Source: Halioglobus sp. (lineage in GTDB: Bacteria > Pseudomonadota > Gammaproteobacteria > Pseudomonadales > Halieaceae). Taken from it: DNA of 64,000 bases. The stretch lies in NCBI GenBank assembly GCA_020443425.1, contig JAGRIE010000001.1:1-64000 (forward strand). The letters are read 5' to 3'. Below are positions 1 to 6,990 of the stretch, in pieces; the first letter of the stretch is position 1; each line of letters opens with the position of its first letter. A program made the translations under genes and the position numbers. Under the pieces are notes generated by a model. The model was not told the origin of the DNA. It searched no databases and saw only the letters and a list, made by a program, of their open reading frames with translations.

Positions 1-500
1 TCCCGCTGGAAATTATCGCCGGTACCTCGGCGCAGGATGTCGACTTTGTGTGGCAGTTCGGTGCGTATGTCAGTTCGCCCAACAGTTTTGTGGTCGCCCC
101 GAGCACGCTGGCCGGCATCACTGAAGTCGGCGGCGCTTTTATCGCCATCAACTACAACGATGACTCCTTCTTCAAGAATGGCCTGGAGCCGGTAGTGGTG
201 CCGTCCAATCACAATCCCTATGTGCAGTTGAACTACAATGTGGTGTCCAATAACGACGGTACCGGTACCATCTTTGTCACCTTGCTCAATCCGGCGGGAT
301 TCAAGACACTGCCGACCGCCGGCCCGAATTCTTCTTTTCTGTCTGACCTCACGGTCAGGCTCAACTATTTTTCTGCCGTTACACCGGCTGCAGCGAAGGC
401 TAATTTCAGCGTGGATACCTTCAACAGTTACTACATCGGCATGAACGGGGCGGTGATTCCCGGTGTTGCACCGGTGCTGACGCACACGGTGGATTTGTAG
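1..500 (+). CDS. C-terminal part of an unrecognised protein (5' truncated)
   Basis: The reading frame is open from base 3 to a TAG at 498-500, so the gene starts before the window; an internal GTG at 48 is not a convincing start. About 165 residues are visible. They are rich in N, S, T, F, Y and V with very few charged residues, and include alternating hydrophobic/polar stretches such as VQLNYNVVSNNDG and VRLNYFSAV. That composition suggests a secreted or surface beta-rich domain. No family is recognised and no catalytic motif is visible. The next gene lies about 380 bases downstream, so nothing in the window gives it a functional context. Confidence 0.6.
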   Translation, partial: PLEIIAGTSAQDVDFVWQFGAYVSSPNSFVVAPSTLAGITEVGGAFIAINYNDDSFFKNGLEPVVVPSNHNPYVQLNYNVVSNNDGTGTIFVTLLNPAGFKTLPTAGPNSSFLSDLTVRLNYFSAVTPAAAKANFSVDTFNSYYIGMNGAVIPGVAPVLTHTVDL

Positions 501-880
501 GCGTGTGAAGGACCGGTAGTGGCTTGAGGGAGTGAGAGGTTTTTTAGCGAGTAAAGTTTTCACCAGACAATGCGCATACAGTGCACCGGATCATAACTTC
601 AGGGTGCCGCACAGTTATGGGAATCATTCAGATTCCACTCAGCATGCGCGCGAACGAGATGCCGGATGCAACGGTGCTGGCAAATTGACTATCAGCCGGG
701 ATTAGACCTCCGGCAAACACACCTTGGATTGGCCGTTTGCCCGGCGCAACTGCAGATAGACCCGAACGGTAAAGGCTGTGTCGACAGTGTTGACAACGCC
801 TTTATACCGTCTGTGGCCCGGGGCGGGCTGGCTTTTGTGCTATCCTGCCTCGCTATCGGTGTATGACCATGGGGTCTCGG
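501..880. other. 380-base gap with stem-loops and no convincing gene
   Basis: No credible protein is encoded here; a 66-codon open frame at 666-866 has neither a ribosome site nor protein-like composition. The stretch holds a long imperfect hairpin at 766-810 (listed separately). It also holds a smaller inverted repeat, GCCGG...CCGGC, near 696-716. The tail of the gap probably contains the promoter and leader of the GFA-family gene, but no clear -35/-10 pair is visible. Confidence 0.6.
766..810. repeat. Long imperfect stem-loop in intergenic DNA
   Basis: ACGGTAAAGGC at 766-776 pairs with GCCTTT-AT-ACCGT at 798-810. The stem has 11 base pairs and one 2-base bulge. The 21-base loop contains two near-identical octamers, TGTCGACA and TGTTGACA. 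It lies about 70 bases upstream of the GFA-family start. No U-tract follows, so it is not a canonical intrinsic terminator. A 5'-leader structure, an operator or a processing signal are all possible. Confidence 0.5.
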
Positions 881-1282
881 ATGATTACAGGTAGTTGCCT
901 CTGTGGCGCTGTGCAGTTCGGCGTCACCGATTTCAGTTCAGCCATCTTCAAGTGTCACTGTTCCAAATGCCGCAAGGCATCTGGCGGCGCTTCCAGCGCC
1001 GCGGCACTGGCGGGTGGTGCGCATTTTTCCTGGTTACAGGGGGAGGAGGGTGTGCGGGAGTTTCAGTGTGAGAGCGGCTTCAAAAGGCGTTTCTGTCCCG
1101 GTTGCGGCTCCATCCTGCCGCAGTTTCTCACCGAGTACCAGTTGTACTGGATTCCTGTCGGGCTGCTGGACTCTGATCCCGGCATTCCCCTGAAGCACCA
1201 TATTCACGTTGATTCCAAAGCCGCGTGGGACATTCTGGATGCGGATACCCAGCGATTTGCTGAGGGGTTCGAATCGTCCTGA
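881..1282 (+). CDS. GFA-family zinc protein (CENP-V/GFA domain)
   Basis: This 133-residue protein carries the GFA fold, a small zinc-binding beta domain named after glutathione-dependent formaldehyde-activating enzyme. Visible cysteines are C6 and C8 (CLC), C25, C27 and C30 (CHCSKC), and C72 and C75 (CPGC), the usual two-zinc arrangement. Most bacterial members have no proven reaction, so a formaldehyde or glutathione role should not be assumed. In-frame ATGs at 863 and 869 would add 4-6 residues. The ATG at 881 is chosen because family members normally begin right before the GSCLCGAV segment and GGGG lies just upstream. It is a monocistronic gene convergent with the cytochrome gene. Confidence 0.82.
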   Translation: MITGSCLCGAVQFGVTDFSSAIFKCHCSKCRKASGGASSAAALAGGAHFSWLQGEEGVREFQCESGFKRRFCPGCGSILPQFLTEYQLYWIPVGLLDSDPGIPLKHHIHVDSKAAWDILDADTQRFAEGFESS

Positions 1283-1284
1283 GT

Positions 1285-1333
1285 CATCAAGCCCGCGCAG
1301 CGAATTGGCGCTGTTGAGCGGGCTGGGTTGATG
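1285..1333. terminator. Hairpin between convergent GFA and cytochrome genes
   Basis: Three nested arms pair: CATCA (1285-1289) with TGATG (1329-1333), AGCCCGC (1290-1296) with GCGGGCT (1318-1324), and CAGCG (1298-1302) with CGCTG (1309-1313) around the loop AATTGG. It starts 3 bases after the GFA stop and ends 32 bases before the end of the oppositely oriented cytochrome gene. That position suits a bidirectional terminator. No U-tract is present on either strand. Confidence 0.55.
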
Positions 1334-1365
1334 CCGCCGGCAGCGGCTGCTCCGGCCTTAAGAGC

Positions 1366-1848
1366 CTAGTACAGATAATTCTTCGACTTGTAGTCATCGT
1401 GACACGCTTTGCAGGCTTTCCCGGTGGCCGCTACGCCCTCGACGATGGCCTTGCGGTCAGTGCCCTGGTTGGCGACTACTTGAAGCGCATTCACGGCGGC
1501 GGTCAGGTCGTCCATCTTGGCCGCAAAATCCGCTTTGTTTTCCCAGATTTCCGGCTTGGCCCGTGTCGTGCCCTTGTCGGTACCGTCTGCAAAACCGCGC
1601 ATAACGTCCAGTGTCACCAGTGCCGCCAACTGGTCGGCATAGGCTGCCATCTCGTTCTCCTGCCAGGGGATATCGCCTTTCACCATCGCGGTCATGGGGC
1701 CGAAGTTGGCGGCCATCAGTGCGAACCAGGACTGTCGGTACGACTGCGCCGGTTCCTTGTCGTCATAGTGTGAGACGGCCAGCGGGGAGAGCGCCAGCCC
1801 GGAGATCAGAAACATTGCCAGATAGAGATTGCGCGGTGACTTTTGCAT
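1366..1848 (-). CDS. Cytochrome c'/c-556-type periplasmic cytochrome
   Basis: The 160-residue protein has an N-terminal export segment (residues about 8-26) and a single heme-binding CKACH motif at C146-H150 near the C-terminus, followed by DDYKSK. This is the layout of the four-helix cytochrome c'/c-556 family. The segment YRQSWFALMAANFGPM near residue 37 matches helix A of the family, where a Met or a small residue decides five- or six-coordinate heme. Roles in the family include electron transfer and NO binding. AAGGA lies 7 bases upstream of the ATG at 1848. It is divergent from the flavoprotein dehydrogenase gene, so a link as electron acceptor is possible but only inferred. Heme attachment would need the ccm genes at 47.7-54.7 kb. 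Confidence 0.88.
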   Translation of the reverse strand: MQKSPRNLYLAMFLISGLALSPLAVSHYDDKEPAQSYRQSWFALMAANFGPMTAMVKGDIPWQENEMAAYADQLAALVTLDVMRGFADGTDKGTTRAKPEIWENKADFAAKMDDLTAAVNALQVVANQGTDRKAIVEGVAATGKACKACHDDYKSKNYLY

Positions 1849-1910
1849 GCCAGGTTCCTTTTCGAGAGTGGGTGTCGCCTGTTGGAAGGCAGCCAGTGGA
1901 CAGTGTATTG

Positions 1911-1976
1911 ACCCCGTTGCGGGGCTGACAAGGAAAATTTTCCCCTGATCGGGCTGCGTCGCAGGCAGGCTGCGAC
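1911..1976. promoter_or_regulatory. Symmetric elements between divergent cytochrome and flavoprotein genes
   Basis: Three elements lie in the 223-base divergent gap: CCCCG-TTG-CGGGG near 1912-1924, the perfect 12-base palindrome GGAAAATTTTCC at 1932-1943, and GTCGCAG-GCAGG-CTGCGAC at 1958-1976. They could be operators or leader hairpins controlling one or both genes. No convincing -35/-10 pair was found next to them. Confidence 0.4.
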
Positions 1977-2071
1977 CAAATTCTTAAACCTTTGCCTCCT
2001 TACGGCAGTCACAGCGCGGCATTGCGCGGTGATTGCGCTACCATGGCGCCAGTATTCAAGGAGTTGGTACG

Positions 2072-3784
2072 ATGGCAGCAGAGCAGAAGTGGGATTACAG
2101 TTTTGATGTGGTGGTTGTCGGGTCCGGCAACGGCGGGATGACGGCGGCATTGTGCAGTTACGAGATGGGCACCAAGGATGTTGTGGTTATCGAAAAATCC
2201 AACCTCTACGGTGGCACCAGCTCGATCTCCGGTGGTGGCGTCTGGATCCCCTGCAATCGCTACGCCCAGGCTGCGGGCGCTGAAGATTCGCTTGAGAATG
2301 CCAAGACCTACCTGCGCCAGTTGATCACGGAGGAGGAGGTGCCCGAGTACCAGCTGGATGCCTACCTCGAGAACGGCCCCAGGATGGTCGATTTCATGCA
2401 CCAGCGCACCCGCATGCGCTATGTAACGCTGGAGCATTACCCGGACTACTACACCAATCTCGAAGGCGCCATGCACGGCCACCGCTCCATGGAGCCGGAA
2501 ACCTTCAATGCCGACGAGTTGGGTGAGGAGTGGCGGCGCCTGCGCAGGACCCATCCGATGATGCATCTTGGCGGGCTCATCGGCTTCACCCAGGTGGAGG
2601 CGGCACTGCTGATCGGCCAGCAACCCGGCTGGTGGAAAACCGCTGTGAAGCTGGTGGTTGATTACCTGCTCGATATCCGCTGGCGACTGAAGGACAAGTT
2701 CCATCGCCGGCTGGCTACCGGCTGTGCCGGGGTCGCACGACTGCGCGCTTCCATGCAGGACAGGGATATCCCACTGTGGCTGAATACGGCGATGACTAAA
2801 GTCGTCGACGTGAACGGCAAGGTGGTGGGCGTCGAAGTGATACGCGATGGCAAGCCTTTGCGCATCCAGGCGCGCAAGGCCGTGGTGCTGGCCGCGGGTG
2901 GCTTTGAGCACAACCAGGAGATGCGCGAACAGTACCTGCCGAAACCGACCGACCACCGCTGGAGTGCCGGCACCCTGGATAACACCGGGGATGCGATCCG
3001 CGAGGGCATCCGGCTGGGGGCAAAAATGCACCGCATGAACGAGGCCTGGTGGTGCAACACGATCTCCGTGCCGGGTGAGGACATTCCCCGCCTCAGCATC
3101 ATGGAGAAATCCTATCCCGGTTCCATCATGGTGAATCCGGCCGGCCAGCGCTTCAGTAATGAGTCTCAGAACTATATGGCGTTCCAGCAGGAGACGTTTG
3201 CCAAGCACTCGCAAGAGAACCCGCTGAATCCCAGCTGGCAGATTTTCGACGCGAACTTCCGCGCCACCTATTTTGTCGGTCCGCTGTACAACAGCAAGTT
3301 TCTCCCGGACTGGGCGGTACCGAAGCGCTACGAGGAGGAGGGCTTCTTTGCCAAGGCCGATACCATCGCCGAACTGGCGCGCAAGATCGATGTCGACCCC
3401 GATGGCCTGCAGGAAACCGTGAAGAAAATGAACGAGTATGCCCGCACAGGCAGCGACCCGGATTGCCATCGTGGCGAGTCGGCCTATGATCGCTACTACG
3501 GCGACCCGCGCGTGACACCCAATCCCTGCCTGGGTCCCATCGACAAGCCGCCGTACTATGCGATGAAGGTCGACCCCGGTGACTTCGGTACCCAGGGCGG
3601 GATGGTGATCAATGCCGATGCCCAGGTGCTGCACGAAGACGGCAGTGTGATCGAGGGTCTGTACGCGATAGGCAACTGCAGTGCGCCGACATTGCCCTGT
3701 TATCCCGGCCCCGGGTCCACGCTGGGGCCGGCGATGACCTTCGCCTACCAGGCGGCCAAGAGCATCACCGGCTATCAAGAGTAG
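2072..3784 (+). CDS. FAD-dependent dehydrogenase, 3-ketosteroid-1-dehydrogenase-like
   Basis: This 570-residue flavoprotein belongs to the succinate dehydrogenase/fumarate reductase flavoprotein superfamily. A dinucleotide-binding GSGNGG lies at residues 17-22, with E41 ending the second strand and GGTSSISGGGVWIP following. The C-terminal segment YPGPGSTLGPAMTF (Tyr544) resembles the Tyr...Gly substrate-binding segment of KstD-type ketosteroid dehydrogenases, which desaturate 3-keto rings. The exact substrate cannot be read from sequence; related fumarate-reductase-like and Delta4-dehydrogenase proteins share these motifs. An upstream in-frame ATG at 2033 exists, but the ATG at 2072 has AAGGAG 8 bases ahead and is preferred. 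No export signal is visible. It is a single gene followed by a weak hairpin. Confidence 0.8.
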   Translation: MAAEQKWDYSFDVVVVGSGNGGMTAALCSYEMGTKDVVVIEKSNLYGGTSSISGGGVWIPCNRYAQAAGAEDSLENAKTYLRQLITEEEVPEYQLDAYLENGPRMVDFMHQRTRMRYVTLEHYPDYYTNLEGAMHGHRSMEPETFNADELGEEWRRLRRTHPMMHLGGLIGFTQVEAALLIGQQPGWWKTAVKLVVDYLLDIRWRLKDKFHRRLATGCAGVARLRASMQDRDIPLWLNTAMTKVVDVNGKVVGVEVIRDGKPLRIQARKAVVLAAGGFEHNQEMREQYLPKPTDHRWSAGTLDNTGDAIREGIRLGAKMHRMNEAWWCNTISVPGEDIPRLSIMEKSYPGSIMVNPAGQRFSNESQNYMAFQQETFAKHSQENPLNPSWQIFDANFRATYFVGPLYNSKFLPDWAVPKRYEEEGFFAKADTIAELARKIDVDPDGLQETVKKMNEYARTGSDPDCHRGESAYDRYYGDPRVTPNPCLGPIDKPPYYAMKVDPGDFGTQGGMVINADAQVLHEDGSVIEGLYAIGNCSAPTLPCYPGPGSTLGPAMTFAYQAAKSITGYQE

Positions 3785-3858
3785 GTTTCCAGCTTTCCCT
3801 GCGTCGTCGTACGGAGCTGTGCGTGGCGGGGCGAAGCGTTGACTCTCTGTAGAGCGGT

Positions 3859-3878
3859 GCGCCCAGTCCCGGGGGCGC
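3859..3878 (+). terminator. Weak GC hairpin after the flavoprotein gene
   Basis: GCGCCC (3859-3864) pairs with GGGCGC (3873-3878) across an 8-base loop, 75 bases after the stop at 3784. There is no U-tract. It is a plausible but unproven terminator. Confidence 0.3.
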
Positions 3879-3981
3879 CGCTGCTTGTCCTGCCGTCGAT
3901 TCTCTGACGTTTTCCCGCTCCTCCGCTGGCCGACCGTACCGCCGGCTGCCACCGTGGTCACAATCCGGGCAAAGTTTGTGA

Positions 3982-4010
3982 TTCATCTGGCGCGCGTATC
4001 GTCCTAGAAT
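3982..4010 (+). promoter_or_regulatory. Candidate sigma-70 promoter of the aminotransferase gene
   Basis: TTCATC (3982-3987) and TAGAAT (4005-4010) are separated by exactly 17 bases. The predicted transcription start near 4017 leaves room for the ribosome site GAGGGA at 4027-4032 and the ATG at 4040. Confidence 0.45.
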
Positions 4011-4039
4011 AATCCATGGCGATATCGAGGGACATCGGA

Positions 4040-5365
4040 ATGACCACAACACCACTCACCAGTGAGCAATTGGAAGCGCACTGGATGCCCTACACGGGCA
4101 ACCGGCAGTTTAAGCGCGATCCGCGCATGATTGTCGCCGCGGAGGGTGTGCATTTTGTCGACGACAAGGGGCGCAGGATTCTCGACGGGCTGTCGGGGCT
4201 GTGGTGTTGCGGCGCAGGGCATAACCGGCCCGAGATCAGCGATGCCGTGCACAGCCAGATGCAGGTGCTGGACTACGCGCCTGCATTCCAGTTCGGGCAC
4301 CCGGGCGCGTTTGAACTCGCCAACACGATAAAAGCGCTGACCCCGCAGGGCCTGGATTACGTGTTCTTCACCAACTCTGGTTCGGAGTGTGTCGACACGG
4401 CCATGAAAATGGCGCGGGCGTACTGGCGGCAGCGGGGCGAGCCCGGCAAGACGCGATTTATCGGCCGTGGGCGCGGCTACCACGGCGTCAACTTCGGCGG
4501 TATCTCCGTGGGCGGGATCGGCGCCAATCGCAAGTTGTTTGGACAGGGGGTAGATGCCGACCACCTGGCACATACGCTGCTGCCTGAAAACAGGTTCACG
4601 CGTGGTATGCCGGAGAAGGGCGCCGAACTGGCGGAGGAATTGCTCGATCTGATCGCGCTGCACGATGCCTCCAGTATCGCCGCCGTCATCGTCGAGCCCG
4701 TGGTGGGCTCCGGCGGTGTGATTCCGCCGCCAGTGGGGTACCTGCAGCGGCTGCGGGAAATCTGTAGCGCGAACGATATCCTGCTGATTTTCGACGAGGT
4801 CATCACCGGCCTGGGGCGCTGCGGTGGACTGACAGCCGCCGAGGTCTTCGGCGTAGTGCCGGACATCATGACGCTCGCCAAGCAGTTGACCAACGGCGCG
4901 GTGCCGATGGGTGCAGTGGTCGCCAGCGCCGGCATCTACCAGACCATGATGGACAAGGGCGGCCCGGACTACATGCTGGAGTTCCCGCACGGTTACACCT
5001 ACTCGGCCCACCCAGTCGCGTGTGCCGCCGCCAATGCAGCGCTGGCGCTGCTGCAGCGCGATCAACTGCCGCAGCGGGTGGCCGCTATGGCACCGTATTT
5101 TGAAGATATGCTGCACCAACTCAGGGGCGCGCCGCATGTCAGCGATATCCGCAACTTCGGCTTTGCCGGTGCCGTGCAATTGGCGGCCTATCCCGACGAA
5201 CCCGCGCGCCGGCCGTTCGAGGTTGCGATGCGCATGTGGGAGAAGGGGTTTTATGTCCGCTACGGTGGTGACGTGGTCTCGCTGGGGCTGCCGTTCGTGA
5301 TCCAGTCCAGGGACATCGACAGCCTGATCTCCGCGCTCAGTGAGACGCTGTCGGAACTCGCATGA
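4040..5365 (+). CDS. Class III omega-amino acid:pyruvate-type aminotransferase
   Basis: This 441-residue PLP enzyme is of the class III (fold type I) family. The segment IFDEVITGLGRCG carries the PLP-contacting Asp. K281 in LAKQLTNGAVPMG is the expected Schiff-base lysine. The AKQLTNGA..MG wording and the N-terminal HWMPYTGNR..K segment are typical of beta-alanine/omega-amino acid:pyruvate aminotransferases, which transfer the amino group of omega-amino acids or amines to pyruvate. The amine substrate is not known. An ATG at 4016 would add 8 residues; 4040 is preferred because GAGGGA lies 7 bases ahead. It is followed 59 bases later by an AEC permease gene in the same direction, suggesting a small transport/catabolism operon. 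Confidence 0.85.
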   Translation: MTTTPLTSEQLEAHWMPYTGNRQFKRDPRMIVAAEGVHFVDDKGRRILDGLSGLWCCGAGHNRPEISDAVHSQMQVLDYAPAFQFGHPGAFELANTIKALTPQGLDYVFFTNSGSECVDTAMKMARAYWRQRGEPGKTRFIGRGRGYHGVNFGGISVGGIGANRKLFGQGVDADHLAHTLLPENRFTRGMPEKGAELAEELLDLIALHDASSIAAVIVEPVVGSGGVIPPPVGYLQRLREICSANDILLIFDEVITGLGRCGGLTAAEVFGVVPDIMTLAKQLTNGAVPMGAVVASAGIYQTMMDKGGPDYMLEFPHGYTYSAHPVACAAANAALALLQRDQLPQRVAAMAPYFEDMLHQLRGAPHVSDIRNFGFAGAVQLAAYPDEPARRPFEVAMRMWEKGFYVRYGGDVVSLGLPFVIQSRDIDSLISALSETLSELA

Positions 5366-5424
5366 CGAAGGACAGCCCTGCCACCCTGGTTGTACTGGCG
5401 TGTCTGTTGCTGCGGCGGTAACTC

Positions 5425-6393
5425 GTGTCGGCGGCTGACGCGCTGGCGCTGTTTTACGATGCCCTGGCGGTGTCGCTGCCCACGTTTGCCTGGGTGGTGC
5501 TGGGGGTTGTACTGAAGCGGCTCGGGGTGCTGTCAGAGTCACTGAACCAGAAGCTGTCGCGTTTTGCGTTTATGTTCGGTCTGCCGCTGATGCTGTTCGC
5601 CGGTGCCGCGCAGGTGGATTATTCCGGGCTTGGCAGTGCGCTCTACCTGTTGGCTGGCGTGTTGGCGACACTGTTGACGGTATTGCTCAGTGATATCTAC
5701 TCACGCTGGCGCGGTCATCCAAGGGCGTTGCGCGGTATTTTCGTGCAATCCGCCTTTCGCTCCAATCTTGCCATCGTCGGTGTGGCGCTGACATTCTCGG
5801 CCTATGGCGAGCGCGGGCCGGTGATGGCAGCGCTGCCGATTGCGCTGATGACGGTGCTGTACAATATTCTCGCCGTGTGGGTGCTCAACAGCACCCTGGG
5901 TTCCAGTACCACTATTCGCAGTGTGCTGGCCGGTATCATCCGCAACCCCCTGATCATCGGGATCAGCGCCGGTGTCTGCCTGTCGGTTTCCGGGCTGGGG
6001 GTGCCGACAGCGCTGCGGCCGCTGGGTTCTGCGCTGTCGACATTTTTCCTGCCGCTGGTGCTGGTATGTATCGGCGCATCAATGAATTTTTCGCGCCTGT
6101 ACAAGGCCAGCACGCTGACCTGGGAATCGACTGTGTGGCGTCTTTGTATCGCGCCGCTGCTCGGTGTGGGCCTGGTCTGGGCCATGGGTGTACGCGATGA
6201 GCAACTGGGCGTGATGTTCCTGCTACTGGCAGCCCCGGTGGCCGCCTCAAGCCATGTCATGGTGGTTGCCGCACGCGGCGATGGCACGCTGGCCGCCAAT
6301 ATCGTGGTGCTGACGACACTGCTTTCAATAGTGACAATCACCTGCGGGTTTTTTCTGCTGTCGCTGTTCTCGCTCGCGGGACAACTGCATTGA
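5425..6393 (+). CDS. AEC-family membrane transporter
   Basis: This 322-residue, very hydrophobic protein has about ten predicted membrane segments in the auxin-efflux-carrier/malate-permease (AEC) fold. It begins with a hydrophobic helix that includes PTFAWVVLGVVLKRLGVLS, the usual first-helix pattern. Family members move carboxylates, amino acids or related metabolites; the substrate here is unknown. The chosen start is GTG 5425, since no ATG lies before the first helix and the ribosome site is weak. The close spacing to the aminotransferase gene suggests shared transcription and a related substrate. It is convergent with the MarR-like gene. Confidence 0.82.
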   Translation: MSAADALALFYDALAVSLPTFAWVVLGVVLKRLGVLSESLNQKLSRFAFMFGLPLMLFAGAAQVDYSGLGSALYLLAGVLATLLTVLLSDIYSRWRGHPRALRGIFVQSAFRSNLAIVGVALTFSAYGERGPVMAALPIALMTVLYNILAVWVLNSTLGSSTTIRSVLAGIIRNPLIIGISAGVCLSVSGLGVPTALRPLGSALSTFFLPLVLVCIGASMNFSRLYKASTLTWESTVWRLCIAPLLGVGLVWAMGVRDEQLGVMFLLLAAPVAASSHVMVVAARGDGTLAANIVVLTTLLSIVTITCGFFLLSLFSLAGQLH

Positions 6394-6416
6394 TCGGGTG
6401 GCCTGGCGCGTTGCAG

Positions 6417-6446
6417 GCAGCGGTATGCTGCGCTGCGGTTAACCGC
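6417..6446. terminator. Hairpin at the convergent AEC/MarR ends
   Basis: GCAGCG (6417-6422) pairs with CGCTGC (6431-6436). It is followed by the overlapping perfect palindrome GCGGTTAACCGC (6435-6446), which contains the stop codon of the minus-strand regulator. The two structures would be alternatives. No U-tract is present. Confidence 0.4.
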
Positions 6447-6804
6447 GTTTGAGGCCTTTTTCGAACAGGTCGATAGCGCGATCAAAGAACTGTTCCAGCC
6501 CGGCTTTCAGGGGTGCGGACAACCGGATACGCTTTGCACGGCCGTCGTTCGGATCAGGTATTTCCTCCACCAGACCTTTCTCAATTGCGTGATCGAGGTA
6601 CTTTTTAGCGGTTTGGACACCGAGATGGCGCATGAACGTCACCGCTTCCTGCTTTCGCACGGGGGCATCGCTGAGCCATAAGCCGGTAAAGAGATCTGAG
6701 TAATTGATGTCGTAGAAATCCTTGTCCTTGAGGAAAGACACCCAGGCAGCATCCATCTGGTTGAGTGCCAGCACAAAGTTCTGCCTTTTGCGTTGTGTCG
6801 CCAT
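6439..6804 (-). CDS. MarR-like winged-helix regulator
   Basis: This 121-residue protein has a helix-turn-helix core: a helix around VRKQEAVTFMRHLGVQTAKKYLDHAIEKGLV, then a wing with PDPNDGRAKRIRLS. That wording matches the beta-wing DxRxKxxxLT segment of MarR regulators. It is slightly shorter than typical MarR proteins (about 140-150 residues), so the dimer helices may be reduced. GGAGG lies 7 bases upstream of the ATG at 6804. It is divergent from the Rieske oxygenase gene across a 186-base AT-rich gap with inverted repeats, so it most likely controls that operon and itself. The ligand is probably a pathway substrate (inference). Confidence 0.72.
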   Translation of the reverse strand: MATQRKRQNFVLALNQMDAAWVSFLKDKDFYDINYSDLFTGLWLSDAPVRKQEAVTFMRHLGVQTAKKYLDHAIEKGLVEEIPDPNDGRAKRIRLSAPLKAGLEQFFDRAIDLFEKGLKRG

Positions 6805-6869
6805 CGCCCCGCCTCCGCTCAGTGTCGCCGCTGTGATTGCGGTGAAGTATAAGGCGCATTCGCGATCGA

Positions 6870-6915
6870 ATGTAACATCAAAAATACATACAAAAATAAT
6901 AGTAAAAATGTATTT
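6870..6915. promoter_or_regulatory. AT-rich operator region between MarR-like and Rieske genes
   Basis: AAATACAT (6882-6889) and ATGTATTT (6908-6915) form a perfect 8-base inverted repeat with an 18-base AT-rich spacer. A second symmetric element, ATGT-A-ACAT, lies at 6870-6878. This stretch is much more AT-rich than its surroundings. It is the most likely binding region for the MarR-like protein and overlaps the divergent promoters. Confidence 0.5.
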
Positions 6916-6990
6916 AAGTTGCTAGAGTGCTCACATTGGGGTCCACAGCGTGTGGCAAGCACTTTGATATCGGCAGCAAGGGTGATCGCT

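Noticed and set aside
666-866. 66-codon open frame in the first intergenic gap
   Set aside because: No ribosome site or protein-like motif, and it spans the strong hairpin at 766-810.
1266-1277. GGTTCGAATC-like tRNA T-loop sequence
   Set aside because: It is inside the end of the GFA coding region and no acceptor, D or anticodon arm can be folded around it.
2009-3961. 650-codon open frame on the minus strand over the KstD-like gene
   Set aside because: It is the antisense shadow of a GC-rich gene: His/Gly/Arg/Ala-rich, no ribosome site, no domain, and the plus-strand flavoprotein motifs are unambiguous.
4004-5542. 512-codon minus-strand frame over the aminotransferase
   Set aside because: Antisense shadow with low-complexity Arg/Pro/His composition; the plus frame has complete PLP enzyme motifs.
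6437-6444. GGTTAACC resembling half of the TetR operator
   Set aside because: Only the short palindrome is shared, it lies over a stop codon at a convergent end, and a match this short is expected by chance.
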